This document shows positions 37,197 through 48,659 of a stretch of 64,000 nucleotides of DNA, one piece after another. Made by a program: the position numbers and the translations under genes. The DNA lies in NCBI RefSeq assembly GCF_014655955.1, contig NZ_BNBO01000048.1, forward strand, positions 1 through 64,000, written 5' to 3'. Source of the stretch: Kitasatospora indigofera. GTDB taxonomy: Bacteria; Actinomycetota; Actinomycetes; Streptomycetales; Streptomycetaceae. The notes beneath the pieces were generated by a model. That model saw only the letters and a program-made list of their open reading frames with translations, did not search any database and had not been told where the DNA came from. The number at the start of each line of letters is the position of its first letter. Position 1 is the stretch's first letter.

Positions 37197-39647
37197 CTAC
37201 GCCGGCCCGGCCACCGCCGCGATCGGCGTGGTCACCGGCACACCCGAACCGTCCCGGCGCGGGTCGCGCTCCGGCAGCTCCACCGGCGCACCCTTCTCCG
37301 TCGCGGCCCGGGCCGGCGCCGCACCGGCCCAGGCGAACGCCAGCGCGTCCTCGCCGCGCAGGAACCGCTGGCAGCGCACACCGCCGGTGGCCCGGCCCTT
37401 GCGCGGGTACTGCTCGAACGGCGTGACCTTCCAGCTGCTCTGCGCCTCGCCGGTGAGCGTCCCCGACGCGCCCGCGACCGAGACCACCACCGCGTCCACC
37501 GCCGGATCGACCGCGGTGAACGACAGCACCCGAGCCCCGTCCGTCAGCTTCACGCCGGCCATGCCGCCGGCCGGCCGGCCCTGCGGGCGGACCTGCCCCG
37601 CCGGGTAGCGCAGCAGCTGGGCGTCCGAGGTGATGAAGACCAGGTCCTCCTCGCCGGTCCGCAGCTCCACCGCGCCGACCAGCTCGTCACCGTCCTTGAG
37701 GGCGATCACCTCGAACTCGTCCTTGTTGGCCGGCCACTCCGGCACCACCCGCTTCACCACACCCTGCACCGTGCCCAGCGCCAGGCCCGGCGAGGACTCG
37801 TCCAGCGTGGTCAGCGCGATCGCCCGCTCGCCGGCCTCCAGCCGCAGGAACTCCGACACCTGCGCCCCGCCCGCCAGCGTCGGCGAAGGCGTCGGCGGCA
37901 GCCCGGGCAGGTCGATCACCGGCAGGCGCAGCACCCGGCCCGCCGAGGTCACCACCCCGACGTCGGCCCGCGCCGTGGCCGGCACCGCCGAGACGATCAC
38001 GTCGTGCCGGCCCCGCGACTCCGCGGGCTCCAGCGGCTCCCCGTCCGCGGTCCGGGCCAGCAGCCCGGTCGACGACAGCAGCACCCGGCACGGGTCGTCC
38101 GCCACCTCCAGCGGCACCGACAGGGCCGCCGCCGGCACCGAGCCGGCCTCCAGCAGCACCGTCCGCCGCTCGGTCCCGAACTGCTTCGACACCGCGCCCA
38201 GCTCCGCCGACACCACGCTGCGCAGCTTGCTGTCCGACTCCAGGATCCCGGTCAGCTCCGCGATCTCCGCGTTCAGCTTCTCCTGCTCCGTCTCCAGCTC
38301 CACCCGGTCGAACCGGGTCAGCCGCCGCAGCGGGGTGTCCAGGATGTACGAGGTCTGCGTCTCCGACAGCGAGAAGCGCTCGATCAGCCGCTCCTTGGCC
38401 TGCGTCGCGTTGTCGCTCGACCGGATGATCGCGATGACCTCGTCGATGTCCAGCAGGGCCACCAGCAGGCCCTCGACCAGGTGCAGCCGCTCCTGGCGCT
38501 TGCGCCGCCGGAGGTCGCTGCGCCGCCGGACCACCTCGAAGCGGTGGTCGACGTAGACCTCCAGCAGCTCCTTCAGACCCAGCGTCAACGGCTGACCGTC
38601 CACCAGGGCCACGTTGTTGATGCCGAAGGTCTCCTCCATCGGCGTCAGCTTGTAGAGCTGCTCCAGCAGCGCCTCCGGCACGAAGCCGTTCTTCACCTCG
38701 ATCACCAGCCGCAGCCCGTGCTCGCGGTCGGTCAGGTCCTTGACGTCCGCGATGCCCTGCAGCTTCTTCGCGTTGACCAGGTCCTTGATCTTCGCGATCA
38801 CCTTCTCCGGCCCCACCGTGTACGGCAGCTCCGTCACCACGATGCCCTTGCGGCGCGCCGTGACGTTCTCCACCGTGGTGGTGGCCCGGATCTTGAAGGT
38901 GCCGCGGCCGCTCTCGTACGCGTCCCGGATCCCCGACAGGCCGACGATCCGCCCGCCCGTCGGCAGGTCCGGGCCCGGCACGAACCGCATCAGGGTGTCG
39001 AGGTCCGCCGTCGGATGCTTGATCAGATGCCGGGCCGCCGCCACCACCTCGGCCAGGTTGTGCGGCGGCATGTTCGTCGCCATCCCGACCGCGATCCCCG
39101 AGGTGCCGTTCACCAGCAGGTTCGGGAACGCCGCCGGCAGCACCGACGGCTCCTGCTCGCTGCCGTCGTAGTTCGGCCCGAAGTCGACGGTGTCCTCGTG
39201 GATCGACTCCACCAGCGCCATCGAGGCCGCCGTCAGCCGCGACTCGGTGTACCGCATCGCGGCCGGCGGGTCGTCGTTGCCCAGCGAACCGAAGTTCCCG
39301 TGCCCGTCGATCAGCGGCAGCCGCATCGAGAACGGCTGCGCCATCCGCACGACCGAGTCGTAGATGGACGCGTCGCCGTGCGGGTGCAGCCGGCCCATCA
39401 CCTCGCCCACCACACGGGCGCACTTCACGTGCGCGCGGTCCGGACGCAGGCCCATCTCGTTGGCCTGGTAGAGGATCCGCCGGTGCACCGGCTTCAGACC
39501 GTCCCGCGCGTCCGGCAGCGCACGCGAGTAGATCACCGAGTAGGCGTACTCCAGGAAGGAGCCCTGCATCTCGTCCACGACATCGACGTCGAGGATCCGC
39601 TCCTCGAAATCTCCGGGCGGCGGGGTAGGCGAACTGCGGCGGGCCAT
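37197..39647 (-). CDS. parC: DNA topoisomerase IV subunit A
   Basis: The DNA cleavage and rejoining subunit of topoisomerase IV, 816 residues. The breakage-reunion domain begins near residue 30 with MQGSFLEYAYSVIYSRALPD. The quinolone-determining helix HPHGDASIYDSVVRMAQ keeps the usual serine, and the catalytic tyrosine sits in AAMRYTESRL. A coiled coil follows (about 400-470). The C-terminal half is a beta-pinwheel of six repeats (about 490-780), lacking the GyrA box, which separates it from GyrA. Start is ATG 39645-39647 with GGGAG upstream. Its partner parE lies about 12 kb away on the other strand. This corresponds to SCO5836 from memory. Confidence 0.95.
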   Translation of the reverse strand: MARRSSPTPPPGDFEERILDVDVVDEMQGSFLEYAYSVIYSRALPDARDGLKPVHRRILYQANEMGLRPDRAHVKCARVVGEVMGRLHPHGDASIYDSVVRMAQPFSMRLPLIDGHGNFGSLGNDDPPAAMRYTESRLTAASMALVESIHEDTVDFGPNYDGSEQEPSVLPAAFPNLLVNGTSGIAVGMATNMPPHNLAEVVAAARHLIKHPTADLDTLMRFVPGPDLPTGGRIVGLSGIRDAYESGRGTFKIRATTTVENVTARRKGIVVTELPYTVGPEKVIAKIKDLVNAKKLQGIADVKDLTDREHGLRLVIEVKNGFVPEALLEQLYKLTPMEETFGINNVALVDGQPLTLGLKELLEVYVDHRFEVVRRRSDLRRRKRQERLHLVEGLLVALLDIDEVIAIIRSSDNATQAKERLIERFSLSETQTSYILDTPLRRLTRFDRVELETEQEKLNAEIAELTGILESDSKLRSVVSAELGAVSKQFGTERRTVLLEAGSVPAAALSVPLEVADDPCRVLLSSTGLLARTADGEPLEPAESRGRHDVIVSAVPATARADVGVVTSAGRVLRLPVIDLPGLPPTPSPTLAGGAQVSEFLRLEAGERAIALTTLDESSPGLALGTVQGVVKRVVPEWPANKDEFEVIALKDGDELVGAVELRTGEEDLVFITSDAQLLRYPAGQVRPQGRPAGGMAGVKLTDGARVLSFTAVDPAVDAVVVSVAGASGTLTGEAQSSWKVTPFEQYPRKGRATGGVRCQRFLRGEDALAFAWAGAAPARAATEKGAPVELPERDPRRDGSGVPVTTPIAAVAGPA

Positions 39648-39743
39648 CGCGGCGGGGCTCCCTTGCGTCTGTCGGCTTCGTCTGCCGCCCCGGACCAGGG
39701 GCCCGGGCGGCGCTGTGCTCTTGGACTGCTCTGTGTTCTCGAC

Positions 39744-39787
39744 GGACGGCGTCCGTACTCCGGCGTTCGGCGGACTGCGTCCGTACT
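39744..39787. repeat. Direct repeat pair in the parC / M16 peptidase intergenic region
   Basis: GGACGGCGTCCGTACT (39744-39759) and GGACTGCGTCCGTACT (39772-39787) match at 15 of 16 bases with a 28-bp period. The first contains the palindrome GGACG-G-CGTCC. They lie about 100 bp upstream of parC and 300 bp upstream of the M16 operon. The rest of 39648-40082 shows no gene. Confidence 0.6.
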
Positions 39788-40082
39788 GCGGGGGACCGCT
39801 CCGCGCCCGCGGACCCTTCGGTGCTCCGGGCGGCTGTCGGCCAGTCGTTCAGCGCCCCCATTGTGAACCCTACGGCCGACAGACCCCGCCAAGGGCCGCC
39901 CCCCACCCACCGGCGCGCATCTCCCGCCGCCCCGGCCGCGGCCGGCCCGCCCGCCCGACGGCGCTTCCGCCCGTGGCGAACGCCCCGTCCGCGCGGACAC
40001 ATCCACGGCCTCCACGCGTTGCACCACAATGGGGATCACTCAACGAACCCCCGACCCTCGACGACGGGAAGGACCCGAGCGC

Positions 40083-41444
40083 ATGGCCAACCCGGCCCCC
40101 GCAGCCGCCTCCACCGGAGGCAGTGGCGCTGCCATCGCCATCACCGAACACCGCCTGGCCAACGGCCTGCGCGTGGTGCTCTCCGAGGACCACCTCACCC
40201 CGGTGGCCGCCGTCTGCCTCTGGTACGACGTCGGCTCCCGCCACGAGGTCAAGGGCCGTACGGGTCTCGCCCACCTCTTCGAGCACCTGATGTTCCAGGG
40301 CTCCGCCAACGTCTCCAACAACGGGCACTTCGAGCTCGTCCAGGGCGCCGGCGGCTCTCTCAACGGCACCACCAGTTTCGAACGCACCAACTACTTCGAG
40401 ACCATGCCGGCCCACCAGCTCGAACTCGCCCTCTGGCTGGAGGCCGACCGGATGGGCTCGCTGCTCTCCGCGCTCGACGACACCTCGATGGAGAACCAGC
40501 GAGACGTCGTCAAGAACGAGCGCCGCCAGCGGTACGACAACGTGCCCTACGGCACCGCGTTCGAGAAGCTCACCGCGCTGTCCTTCCCCGACGGCCACCC
40601 CTACCACCACACCCCCATCGGCTCGATGGCCGACCTGGACGCCGCCACGCTGGAGGACGCCCGCGCGTTCTTCCGCACCTACTACGCGCCCAACAACGCC
40701 GTCCTGTCCGTCGTCGGCGACATCGACCCCGAGCAGACCGTCGCCTGGATCGAGAAGTACTTCGGCACCATCCCCGCCCACGACGGCAAGCAGCCGCCGC
40801 GCGACGGCAGCCTCCCCGACACCATCGGCGCCGAGACCCGCGAACTGGTCGAGGAGGACGTCCCCTCCCGCGCCCTGATGGCCGCCTACCGCCTCCCGCA
40901 CGACGGCACCCGCGAGGCCGACGCCGCCGACCTCGCCCTCACCATCCTGGGCAGCGGCGAGTCCAGCCGCCTCTACAACCGGCTCGTCCGCCGCGACCGC
41001 ACCGCCGTCGTCGCGGGCTTCGGCCTGCTGCGCCTGGCCGGCGCGCCCTCGCTCGGCTGGCTCGACGTGAAGACCTCCGGCGAGGCGACCATCGCCCAGA
41101 TCGAGAGCGCCGTGGACGAGGAGCTCGCCCGCTTCGCCGCCGAGGGCCCCACCGCCGAGGAACTGGAGCGCGCCCAGGCCCAGATCGAGCGCGAATGGCT
41201 CGACCGCCTGACCACCGTGGCCGGCCGCGCCGACGAACTCTGCCGCTACGCCGTCCTGTTCGGCGACCCCAAGCTGCTGAACGACGCCCTCCCCAAGGTC
41301 CTCGACATCACCGCCGAGGAGGTCAAGGCGATCGCCGGGGCCCGCCTGCGCCCCGACAACCGCGCCGTCCTCGTCTACGAGCCCACCGACGGCACCGACG
41401 ACACCGCTGCCGCCGACGACACCGAGGAGGAGACGGCCGCATGA
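40083..41444 (+). CDS. M16 family zinc metallopeptidase, catalytic subunit
   Basis: A 453-residue cytoplasmic zinc peptidase related to the beta subunit of mitochondrial processing peptidase. The inverted zinc motif HLFEH is present near residue 66 (GLAHLFEHLMFQG), with a distal glutamate in the ENQRDVVKNERRQR helix. The second half is the M16 C-domain (SRALMAAYRLPHDG, ILGSGESSRLYNRLVR). ATG 40083 has GGAAGGA upstream. Its stop overlaps the start of a second M16 gene by ATGA, so the two subunits are made together and probably form a heterodimer. The substrate is unknown; it is often listed as processing peptidase. Confidence 0.92.
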   Translation: MANPAPAAASTGGSGAAIAITEHRLANGLRVVLSEDHLTPVAAVCLWYDVGSRHEVKGRTGLAHLFEHLMFQGSANVSNNGHFELVQGAGGSLNGTTSFERTNYFETMPAHQLELALWLEADRMGSLLSALDDTSMENQRDVVKNERRQRYDNVPYGTAFEKLTALSFPDGHPYHHTPIGSMADLDAATLEDARAFFRTYYAPNNAVLSVVGDIDPEQTVAWIEKYFGTIPAHDGKQPPRDGSLPDTIGAETRELVEEDVPSRALMAAYRLPHDGTREADAADLALTILGSGESSRLYNRLVRRDRTAVVAGFGLLRLAGAPSLGWLDVKTSGEATIAQIESAVDEELARFAAEGPTAEELERAQAQIEREWLDRLTTVAGRADELCRYAVLFGDPKLLNDALPKVLDITAEEVKAIAGARLRPDNRAVLVYEPTDGTDDTAAADDTEEETAA

Positions 41445-42832
41445 GCACCGACCCCACCCCCGCCATGACGTTCCACCCCCAGCCCGAGCCCGGCACCCCC
41501 AGCCCGTGGGCGTTCCCCCGGCCGGACCGCACCACCCTGGCCAACGGCATCACCGTCCTGCACTGCGACCGCCCCGGCCAGCAGCTGGTCGCCGTCGACG
41601 TCCTCCTCGACGCCCCGCTCGCGGCCGAACCCGAGGGCCTGGACGGCGTCTCCGGCATCCTCGCCCGCGCCCTCAACGAGGGCACCGACACCCTCACCGC
41701 CGAGGAGTTCGCGGCCGAGCTGGAGCGCACCGGCGCCACCCTGGACGCGCACGCCGACCACCCGAACATCCGGGTCTCCCTGGAGGTCCCGGCCTCCCGC
41801 CTGCAGCGCGGCCTCACCCTGCTCGCGGACGCCCTGCGCGCCCCCGCGCTGCCCGGGAACGAGATCGAGCGGCTGGTCGCCAACCGCCTCGACGAGATCG
41901 TCCACGAGCAGGCCAACCCCGCGCGCCGCGCCGCCAAGGCCCTCTACGCCGACCTCTTCGACGCCGCCGACCGGCTCTCCCGCCCGCGCGGCGGCACCGC
42001 CGACACCGTCAAGGCCATCGACCGGGCGGCCGTGAAGGCGTTCTACGACGCCCACATCCGCCCCGCCACCACCACCGTCGTGGTCGTCGGCGACCTCACC
42101 GGCACCGACCTGCCCGCGCTGCTCGAAACCACCCTCGGCACCTGGACCGGCACCCCGGCCGCGGCGAGCGTGCACGCCCCCGTCACCGCCGACGACACCG
42201 GCCGCGTGATCATCGTCGACCGCCCCGGCTCCGTCCAGACCCAGCTGCTCATCGGCCGGATCGGACCGGACCGCCACGACGACGCCTGGGCCGCCCAGAT
42301 CCTCGGCACCTACTGCCTCGGCGGCACCCTCACCTCCCGCCTGGACCGCGTCCTGCGCGAGGAGAAGGGCTACACCTACGGCGTCCGGGCCTTCGCCCAG
42401 CCGCTGCGCTCCGCCGCCGACGGCTCCGGCCGCGCGATGCTCGCCATCAGCGGCTCGGTCGACACCGCCTCGACCGCCCCGGCGCTGGCCGACACCTGGA
42501 CCATCCTGCGCACGCTCGCCGCCGAGGGCCTCACCGACGCGGAGCGCGAGGAGGCCGTCCAGTTCCTGGTGGGCGTCGCCCCGCTCAAGTACGAGACCGC
42601 CGGGTCCGTCGCCGGGACCCTCGCGGACCAGGTCGAGCAGTACCTGCCGGACGACTACCAGTCCGAGGTCTACCGGCGGCTCGCCGAGCTCGGCACGGCC
42701 GCCGCCACCGAGGCCGTGGTCGCCGCCTTCCCGCCGGACCGCCTGGTCACCGTGCTGGTCGGCGACGCCGCCGTGATCGCCGACCCGGTCAAGAAGCTCG
42801 GCATCGGCGAGGTCACCGTCGTCACCTCCTGA
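41441..42832 (+). CDS. M16 family protein, non-catalytic partner subunit
   Basis: A 463-residue M16-fold protein. Where the zinc motif should be, the sequence reads SGILARALNEGTDT, so the metal ligands are missing and the subunit cannot be catalytic by itself. It retains the C-domain motif RLDRVLREEKGYTYG, whose Arg-Tyr pair positions substrate in two-chain M16 enzymes. This division, a zinc subunit plus an Arg/Tyr subunit, is established for bacterial M16B heterodimers. It overlaps the upstream gene by four bases and is followed by a strong hairpin. Confidence 0.92.
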   Translation: MSTDPTPAMTFHPQPEPGTPSPWAFPRPDRTTLANGITVLHCDRPGQQLVAVDVLLDAPLAAEPEGLDGVSGILARALNEGTDTLTAEEFAAELERTGATLDAHADHPNIRVSLEVPASRLQRGLTLLADALRAPALPGNEIERLVANRLDEIVHEQANPARRAAKALYADLFDAADRLSRPRGGTADTVKAIDRAAVKAFYDAHIRPATTTVVVVGDLTGTDLPALLETTLGTWTGTPAAASVHAPVTADDTGRVIIVDRPGSVQTQLLIGRIGPDRHDDAWAAQILGTYCLGGTLTSRLDRVLREEKGYTYGVRAFAQPLRSAADGSGRAMLAISGSVDTASTAPALADTWTILRTLAAEGLTDAEREEAVQFLVGVAPLKYETAGSVAGTLADQVEQYLPDDYQSEVYRRLAELGTAAATEAVVAAFPPDRLVTVLVGDAAVIADPVKKLGIGEVTVVTS

Positions 42833-42860
42833 CCGGCCGGCCTCCCGCGCGCACGGGACA

Positions 42861-42894
42861 GGGGCCCGGCGGAGCACCCGCTCCGCCGGGCCCC
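42861..42894 (+). terminator. Terminator of the M16 operon
   Basis: A perfect 15-bp stem (42861-42875 with 42880-42894) and four-base loop, followed by TTCGCG, 29 bases after the stop. Confidence 0.85.
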
Positions 42895-43007
42895 TTCGCG
42901 TCCGCGCCGGGTAATTCCCTTGCCGTGCCCACCGCCCCCGTGGGTAGATACATCCCGCAGCCGAACGTGCTGCGCAGGTGCCAGGACGACGGAAGGAGGC
43001 GGTCACC

Positions 43008-43097
43008 ATGCGGGTCGAGCCCACCCTGCGCCCCACCGGCGCGCAGCGCTCCCCGAGACTGCCCCGTCCCGCCTCGCGCCGACGCCGCAGCTCCTGA
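43008..43097 (+). CDS. Arginine-rich small ORF upstream of rtcB (possible leader peptide)
   Basis: A 29-codon ORF with the window's clearest ribosome site, GGAAGGAGG (42991-42999), eight bases before ATG 43008. The peptide begins MRVEPTLRPTGAQRSPRL and is one-quarter arginine, ending RRRRSS. It includes an AGA codon (43056-43058), rare in this GC context. TTGCCG (42919-42924) and TAGATA (42944-42949) are 19 bp apart and could be its promoter. It lies 97 bp before rtcB on the same strand, between a strong terminator and rtcB, so it probably belongs to the rtcB transcript. No homologue is known to me. Confidence 0.5.
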   Translation: MRVEPTLRPTGAQRSPRLPRPASRRRRSS

Positions 43098-43194
43098 GCG
43101 CCGCGTCCAGGACGTACCCGAGCCACGCCGGAAGCTTCGCGCGGCACCCCCCGAACTAGCATGGAATCCAGTCGACCCCGGAGGTCGTTCAGTC

Positions 43195-44406
43195 ATGTCG
43201 CAGACCGCAGTACCAGCCCCGTACGAGATCGCCGGAGCCCGCGTCCCGATCCGGATGTGGACCGACCCGGCCACCGTCGAGGGCCAGGCCATCCAGCAGT
43301 TGCGCAACATCAGTACGCTGCCGTGGCTGCACGGGCTCGCCGTGATGCCGGACGTCCACCTGGGCAAGGGCGCGACGGTCGGCTCGGTGATCGCCATGAA
43401 CGGCGCCGTGTGCCCGGCGGCGGTCGGCGTCGACATCGGCTGCGGGATGAGCGCGGTGAAGACCTCGCTCACCGCGAAGGACCTGCCGGACGACCTGTCC
43501 CGGCTGCGGTCCAAGATCGAGCAGGCCATCCCGGTCGGCCGTGGGCTCCACAGCGACCCGGTGGACCCGCAGAAGCTGCACGGCCTCGGCGCGGCCGGCT
43601 GGGACGACTTCTGGGAGCGGTTCGACACCGTCGCGCCGGAGGTGAAGTGGCGGCGCGAGCGGGCGATGCAGCAGATGGGATCCCTGGGCGCCGGGAATCA
43701 CTTCATAGAAGTATGTGTGGACATGTCCGGTTCGGTGTGGCTGATGCTGCACTCCGGATCGCGCAACATCGGCAAGGAGCTGGCCGAGCACCACATGGGC
43801 GTGGCCCGCTCGCTCCCGCACAACCAGGGGCTGGTCGACCGCGACCTCGCGGTCTTCATCGCGCAGACCCCGCAGATGGAGGCCTACCGGCAGGACCTGT
43901 TCTGGGCCCAGGAGTACGCCAAGAAGAACCGTGCGGTGATGATGGCGCTCTTCCAGGACGTGGTGCGCCGCGAGTTCGCGCGGGCGAGGGTCGGCTTCGA
44001 CCAGGTGATCAGCTGCCACCACAACTACGTGGCCGAGGAGCGCTACGACGGCGTCGACCTGCTCGTCACCCGCAAGGGCGCGATCCGGGCCGGCTCCGGC
44101 GACTTCGGGATCATCCCCGGCTCGATGGGGACCGGTTCGTACATCGTCCGCGGACTGGGCAACGAGGCGGCCTTCAACTCGGCTTCGCACGGAGCGGGCC
44201 GGAAGATGAGCCGGACGGCGGCCAAGAAGCGGTTCACCACGAAGGACCTGGCCGAGCAGACCAAGGGCGTCGAGTGCCGCAAGGACAGCGGCGTCGTCGA
44301 CGAGATCCCGGGTGCCTACAAGCCGATCGAGAAGGTCATCGCCCAGCAGAGGGACCTGGTCGAGGTGGTCGCCCACCTGAAGCAGGTCATCTGCGTCAAG
44401 GGCTGA
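43195..44406 (+). CDS. rtcB: RtcB family RNA ligase
   Basis: RtcB joins RNA ends bearing 2',3'-cyclic phosphate or 3'-phosphate to 5'-hydroxyl in a GTP/Mn-dependent reaction, for tRNA or rRNA repair. The 403-residue protein has the family blocks: MPDVHLGKGATVGSV, GVDIGCGMSAVKT (with the metal-binding Asp and Cys), GAGNHFIEVC, HSGSRNIGKEL, SCHHNYVAEE, GSMGTGSYIV and the guanylylated histidine in ASHGAGRKMSR. The motifs are complete, so activity is likely. ATG 43195 has GGAGG 10 bases upstream and TAGCAT (43157-43162) as a possible -10. No rtcA, archease or rtcR is adjacent. It ends with a good hairpin. Confidence 0.93.
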   Translation: MSQTAVPAPYEIAGARVPIRMWTDPATVEGQAIQQLRNISTLPWLHGLAVMPDVHLGKGATVGSVIAMNGAVCPAAVGVDIGCGMSAVKTSLTAKDLPDDLSRLRSKIEQAIPVGRGLHSDPVDPQKLHGLGAAGWDDFWERFDTVAPEVKWRRERAMQQMGSLGAGNHFIEVCVDMSGSVWLMLHSGSRNIGKELAEHHMGVARSLPHNQGLVDRDLAVFIAQTPQMEAYRQDLFWAQEYAKKNRAVMMALFQDVVRREFARARVGFDQVISCHHNYVAEERYDGVDLLVTRKGAIRAGSGDFGIIPGSMGTGSYIVRGLGNEAAFNSASHGAGRKMSRTAAKKRFTTKDLAEQTKGVECRKDSGVVDEIPGAYKPIEKVIAQQRDLVEVVAHLKQVICVKG

Positions 44407-44417
44407 CCGCCGGGGAG

Positions 44418-44451
44418 GGCGGGGCTCCGGCGGCGGCGCCGGGGCCCCGCC
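44418..44451 (+). terminator. Terminator of rtcB
   Basis: A 15-bp stem with a single G-T pair (44418-44432 with 44437-44451) and GCGG loop, followed by TTCG. Confidence 0.75.
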
Positions 44452-44508
44452 TTCGCGCGCCGGCCGCACGGGTTCGCCGCGCCGGGCGGGCGTCCGGGGG
44501 CGCCGGTA

Positions 44509-44552
44509 CGCCGGAGGGGTGCGCCGTCCCGCTGTGGCGCACCCCTCCGGCG
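44509..44552 (-). terminator. Terminator of ptsH
   Basis: A perfect 17-bp stem (44509-44525 with 44536-44552) and ten-base loop, 11 bases after the ptsH stop on the minus strand. It is symmetrical and may also block readthrough from rtcB. Confidence 0.85.
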
Positions 44553-44563
44553 CAGGCGACGGC

Positions 44564-44842
44564 TCAGGCCGCGGGCAGCTCGTCGAGGCCTTCGTGGACG
44601 AGCTTGGCGACGCGGTCGAGGGCGCTGTCGGCGCCTTCGGCCTCGGAGGCGAGGACGACCTCTTCGCCGCCCTCGGCGCCGAGGCCGAGCAGGCCGAGCA
44701 TCGACGCGGCGTTGACGGGCTTGCCGTCGGGCTTGGCGATGGTCATCGGCACGCCCGTGGCCGTGACGGCGCGGACGAAGATGGAGGCGGGACGGGCGTG
44801 CAGGCCCTCGGCCCAACCGATGGTGACGCGGCGCTCAGCCAT
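44564..44842 (-). CDS. ptsH: Phosphocarrier protein HPr
   Basis: HPr takes phosphate from enzyme I and passes it to sugar-specific EIIA proteins of the phosphotransferase system. The 92-residue protein has the active-site histidine 15 in GLHARPAS and the regulatory-serine block NAASMLGLLGLG (Ser47 corresponds to Ser46 of other HPrs). It ends in an Ala-rich helix. ATG 44840-44842 follows AAAGG. Upstream lies a DasR-type operator, matching the established control of ptsH by the GlcNAc-responsive repressor DasR in Streptomyces. Other pts genes are not in this window. Confidence 0.96.
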   Translation of the reverse strand: MAERRVTIGWAEGLHARPASIFVRAVTATGVPMTIAKPDGKPVNAASMLGLLGLGAEGGEEVVLASEAEGADSALDRVAKLVHEGLDELPAA

Positions 44843-44865
44843 GAGACGTGCCTTTCGGTGTTGCT

Positions 44866-44903
44866 GGCCATGTTACGTAGACGGCCATGTTGTCTAGACC
44901 AGT
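44866..44903 (-). promoter_or_regulatory. DasR-responsive element (dre) of ptsH with tandem 17-bp repeat
   Basis: TGTTGTCTAGACCAGT (44888-44903) matches the palindromic dre consensus ACTGGTCTAGACCAGT at 13 of 16 positions and lies 46-61 bases before ptsH. The 17-mer GGCCATGTTGTCTAGAC (44883-44899) is directly preceded by a copy with three changes (44866-44882), so the site seems to have been duplicated, with the second copy degraded. DasR control of ptsH is established in S. coelicolor. Confidence 0.75.
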
Positions 44904-45112
44904 GTCGCATGAGTGCCGGACTGCTTCGCCGCCGATCGCGACCACGGAACGCGTCTGACCGGGCACGGAGCCCTTCCGGCCGGTCTCCCGGAGGTGGTCC
45001 GGCCACGTGCGCGGCCCCGGCCCGAAGGGCCTCGGCGGTCACCGTCCGCGGCGGTGGGCGCCCCTCCACAGTGCCGTGGGCGCGTGCCCGGCGCCATCCG
45101 GCCCGCCGCCCG

Positions 45113-45126
45113 ATAACCTGACGAAC

Positions 45127-45127
<1 letters not shown>
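45113..45127 (+). promoter_or_regulatory. Leaderless-type promoter of the acetyltransferase gene
   Basis: TAACCT (45114-45119) is followed by exactly seven bases and then GTG 45127. TANNNT-N7-GTG is the arrangement of leaderless genes in actinobacteria. No ribosome site precedes the GTG. Confidence 0.55.
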
Positions 45128-47931
<2,804 letters not shown>

Positions 47932-48025
47932 CCTTCCTTGGTTGCGCCCCATCCGGGGTGCCCGTACGCCGGGATCCCGGCGTCGTGCCGCCCGCTTCGT
48001 CGGCGGACCATGCCAGGATGGAGCT

Positions 48026-48619
48026 ATGGCCAAGACCGGTACCACCACCACTCAGGACCTGCGCTCGGCGATCGAGCGCAGTGGCTACTACCCGGCCCTG
48101 GTGTCCGAGGCGGTCGAGTCCGCGGTGGGTTCCGAGCCGATCAGCTCCTACCTGGTGCACCAGGAGACCACCTTCGACGCCAACGAGGTGCGCCGGCACG
48201 TCACCGTGCTGGTCCTCACGCAGACGCGTTTCGTGGTGAGCCACACCGACGAGCAGTCCGGCGACGCCAACAGCCCGGTGCCGTACGCGACCACCTCGAC
48301 GGAGTGCGTCCGGCTCGACCGGATCGGTTCGGTCGTGCTCAGCCGGATGGTCTCCAACCCGGAGACCTACACCCCGGGCACGCTGCCCCGCGAGGTCGTC
48401 CTGACCATCGGCTGGGGCGCGGTGCAGCGGCTGGACCTGGAGCCGGCCGGCTGCTCGGACCCGAACTGCGAGGCTGACCACGGCTACACCGGCTCGGCGA
48501 CGGCTGACGACCTGTCACTGCGGGTCAGCGAGGCCGGCGACGGGCCGGAGACGGTCGCGCAGGCGCTGGTCTTCGCCCGGGCGCTGTCCGAGGCGACGAT
48601 CAGCAGCGGCCGGCCCTGA
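48026..48619 (+). CDS. DUF5998 family protein
   Basis: A 197-residue soluble protein of unknown function conserved in actinobacteria. It begins DLRSAIERSGYYPALVSEAVESAVG and contains YLVHQETTFDANEVRRHVTVLVLTQTRFVVSHTDE, CVRLDRIGSVVLSRMVSNPE and a lone Cys-rich insert AGCSDPNCEADHGYTG. ATG 48026 has AGGATGGAG upstream. It is followed after 40 bp by the phosphodiesterase gene and then tdk on the same strand, so the three may share a transcript. No role is known to me. Confidence 0.85.
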   Translation: MAKTGTTTTQDLRSAIERSGYYPALVSEAVESAVGSEPISSYLVHQETTFDANEVRRHVTVLVLTQTRFVVSHTDEQSGDANSPVPYATTSTECVRLDRIGSVVLSRMVSNPETYTPGTLPREVVLTIGWGAVQRLDLEPAGCSDPNCEADHGYTGSATADDLSLRVSEAGDGPETVAQALVFARALSEATISSGRP

Positions 48620-48659
48620 CCCCGGCTCCCGGAAAGCCCAGGAAACAGACACCTTCACG

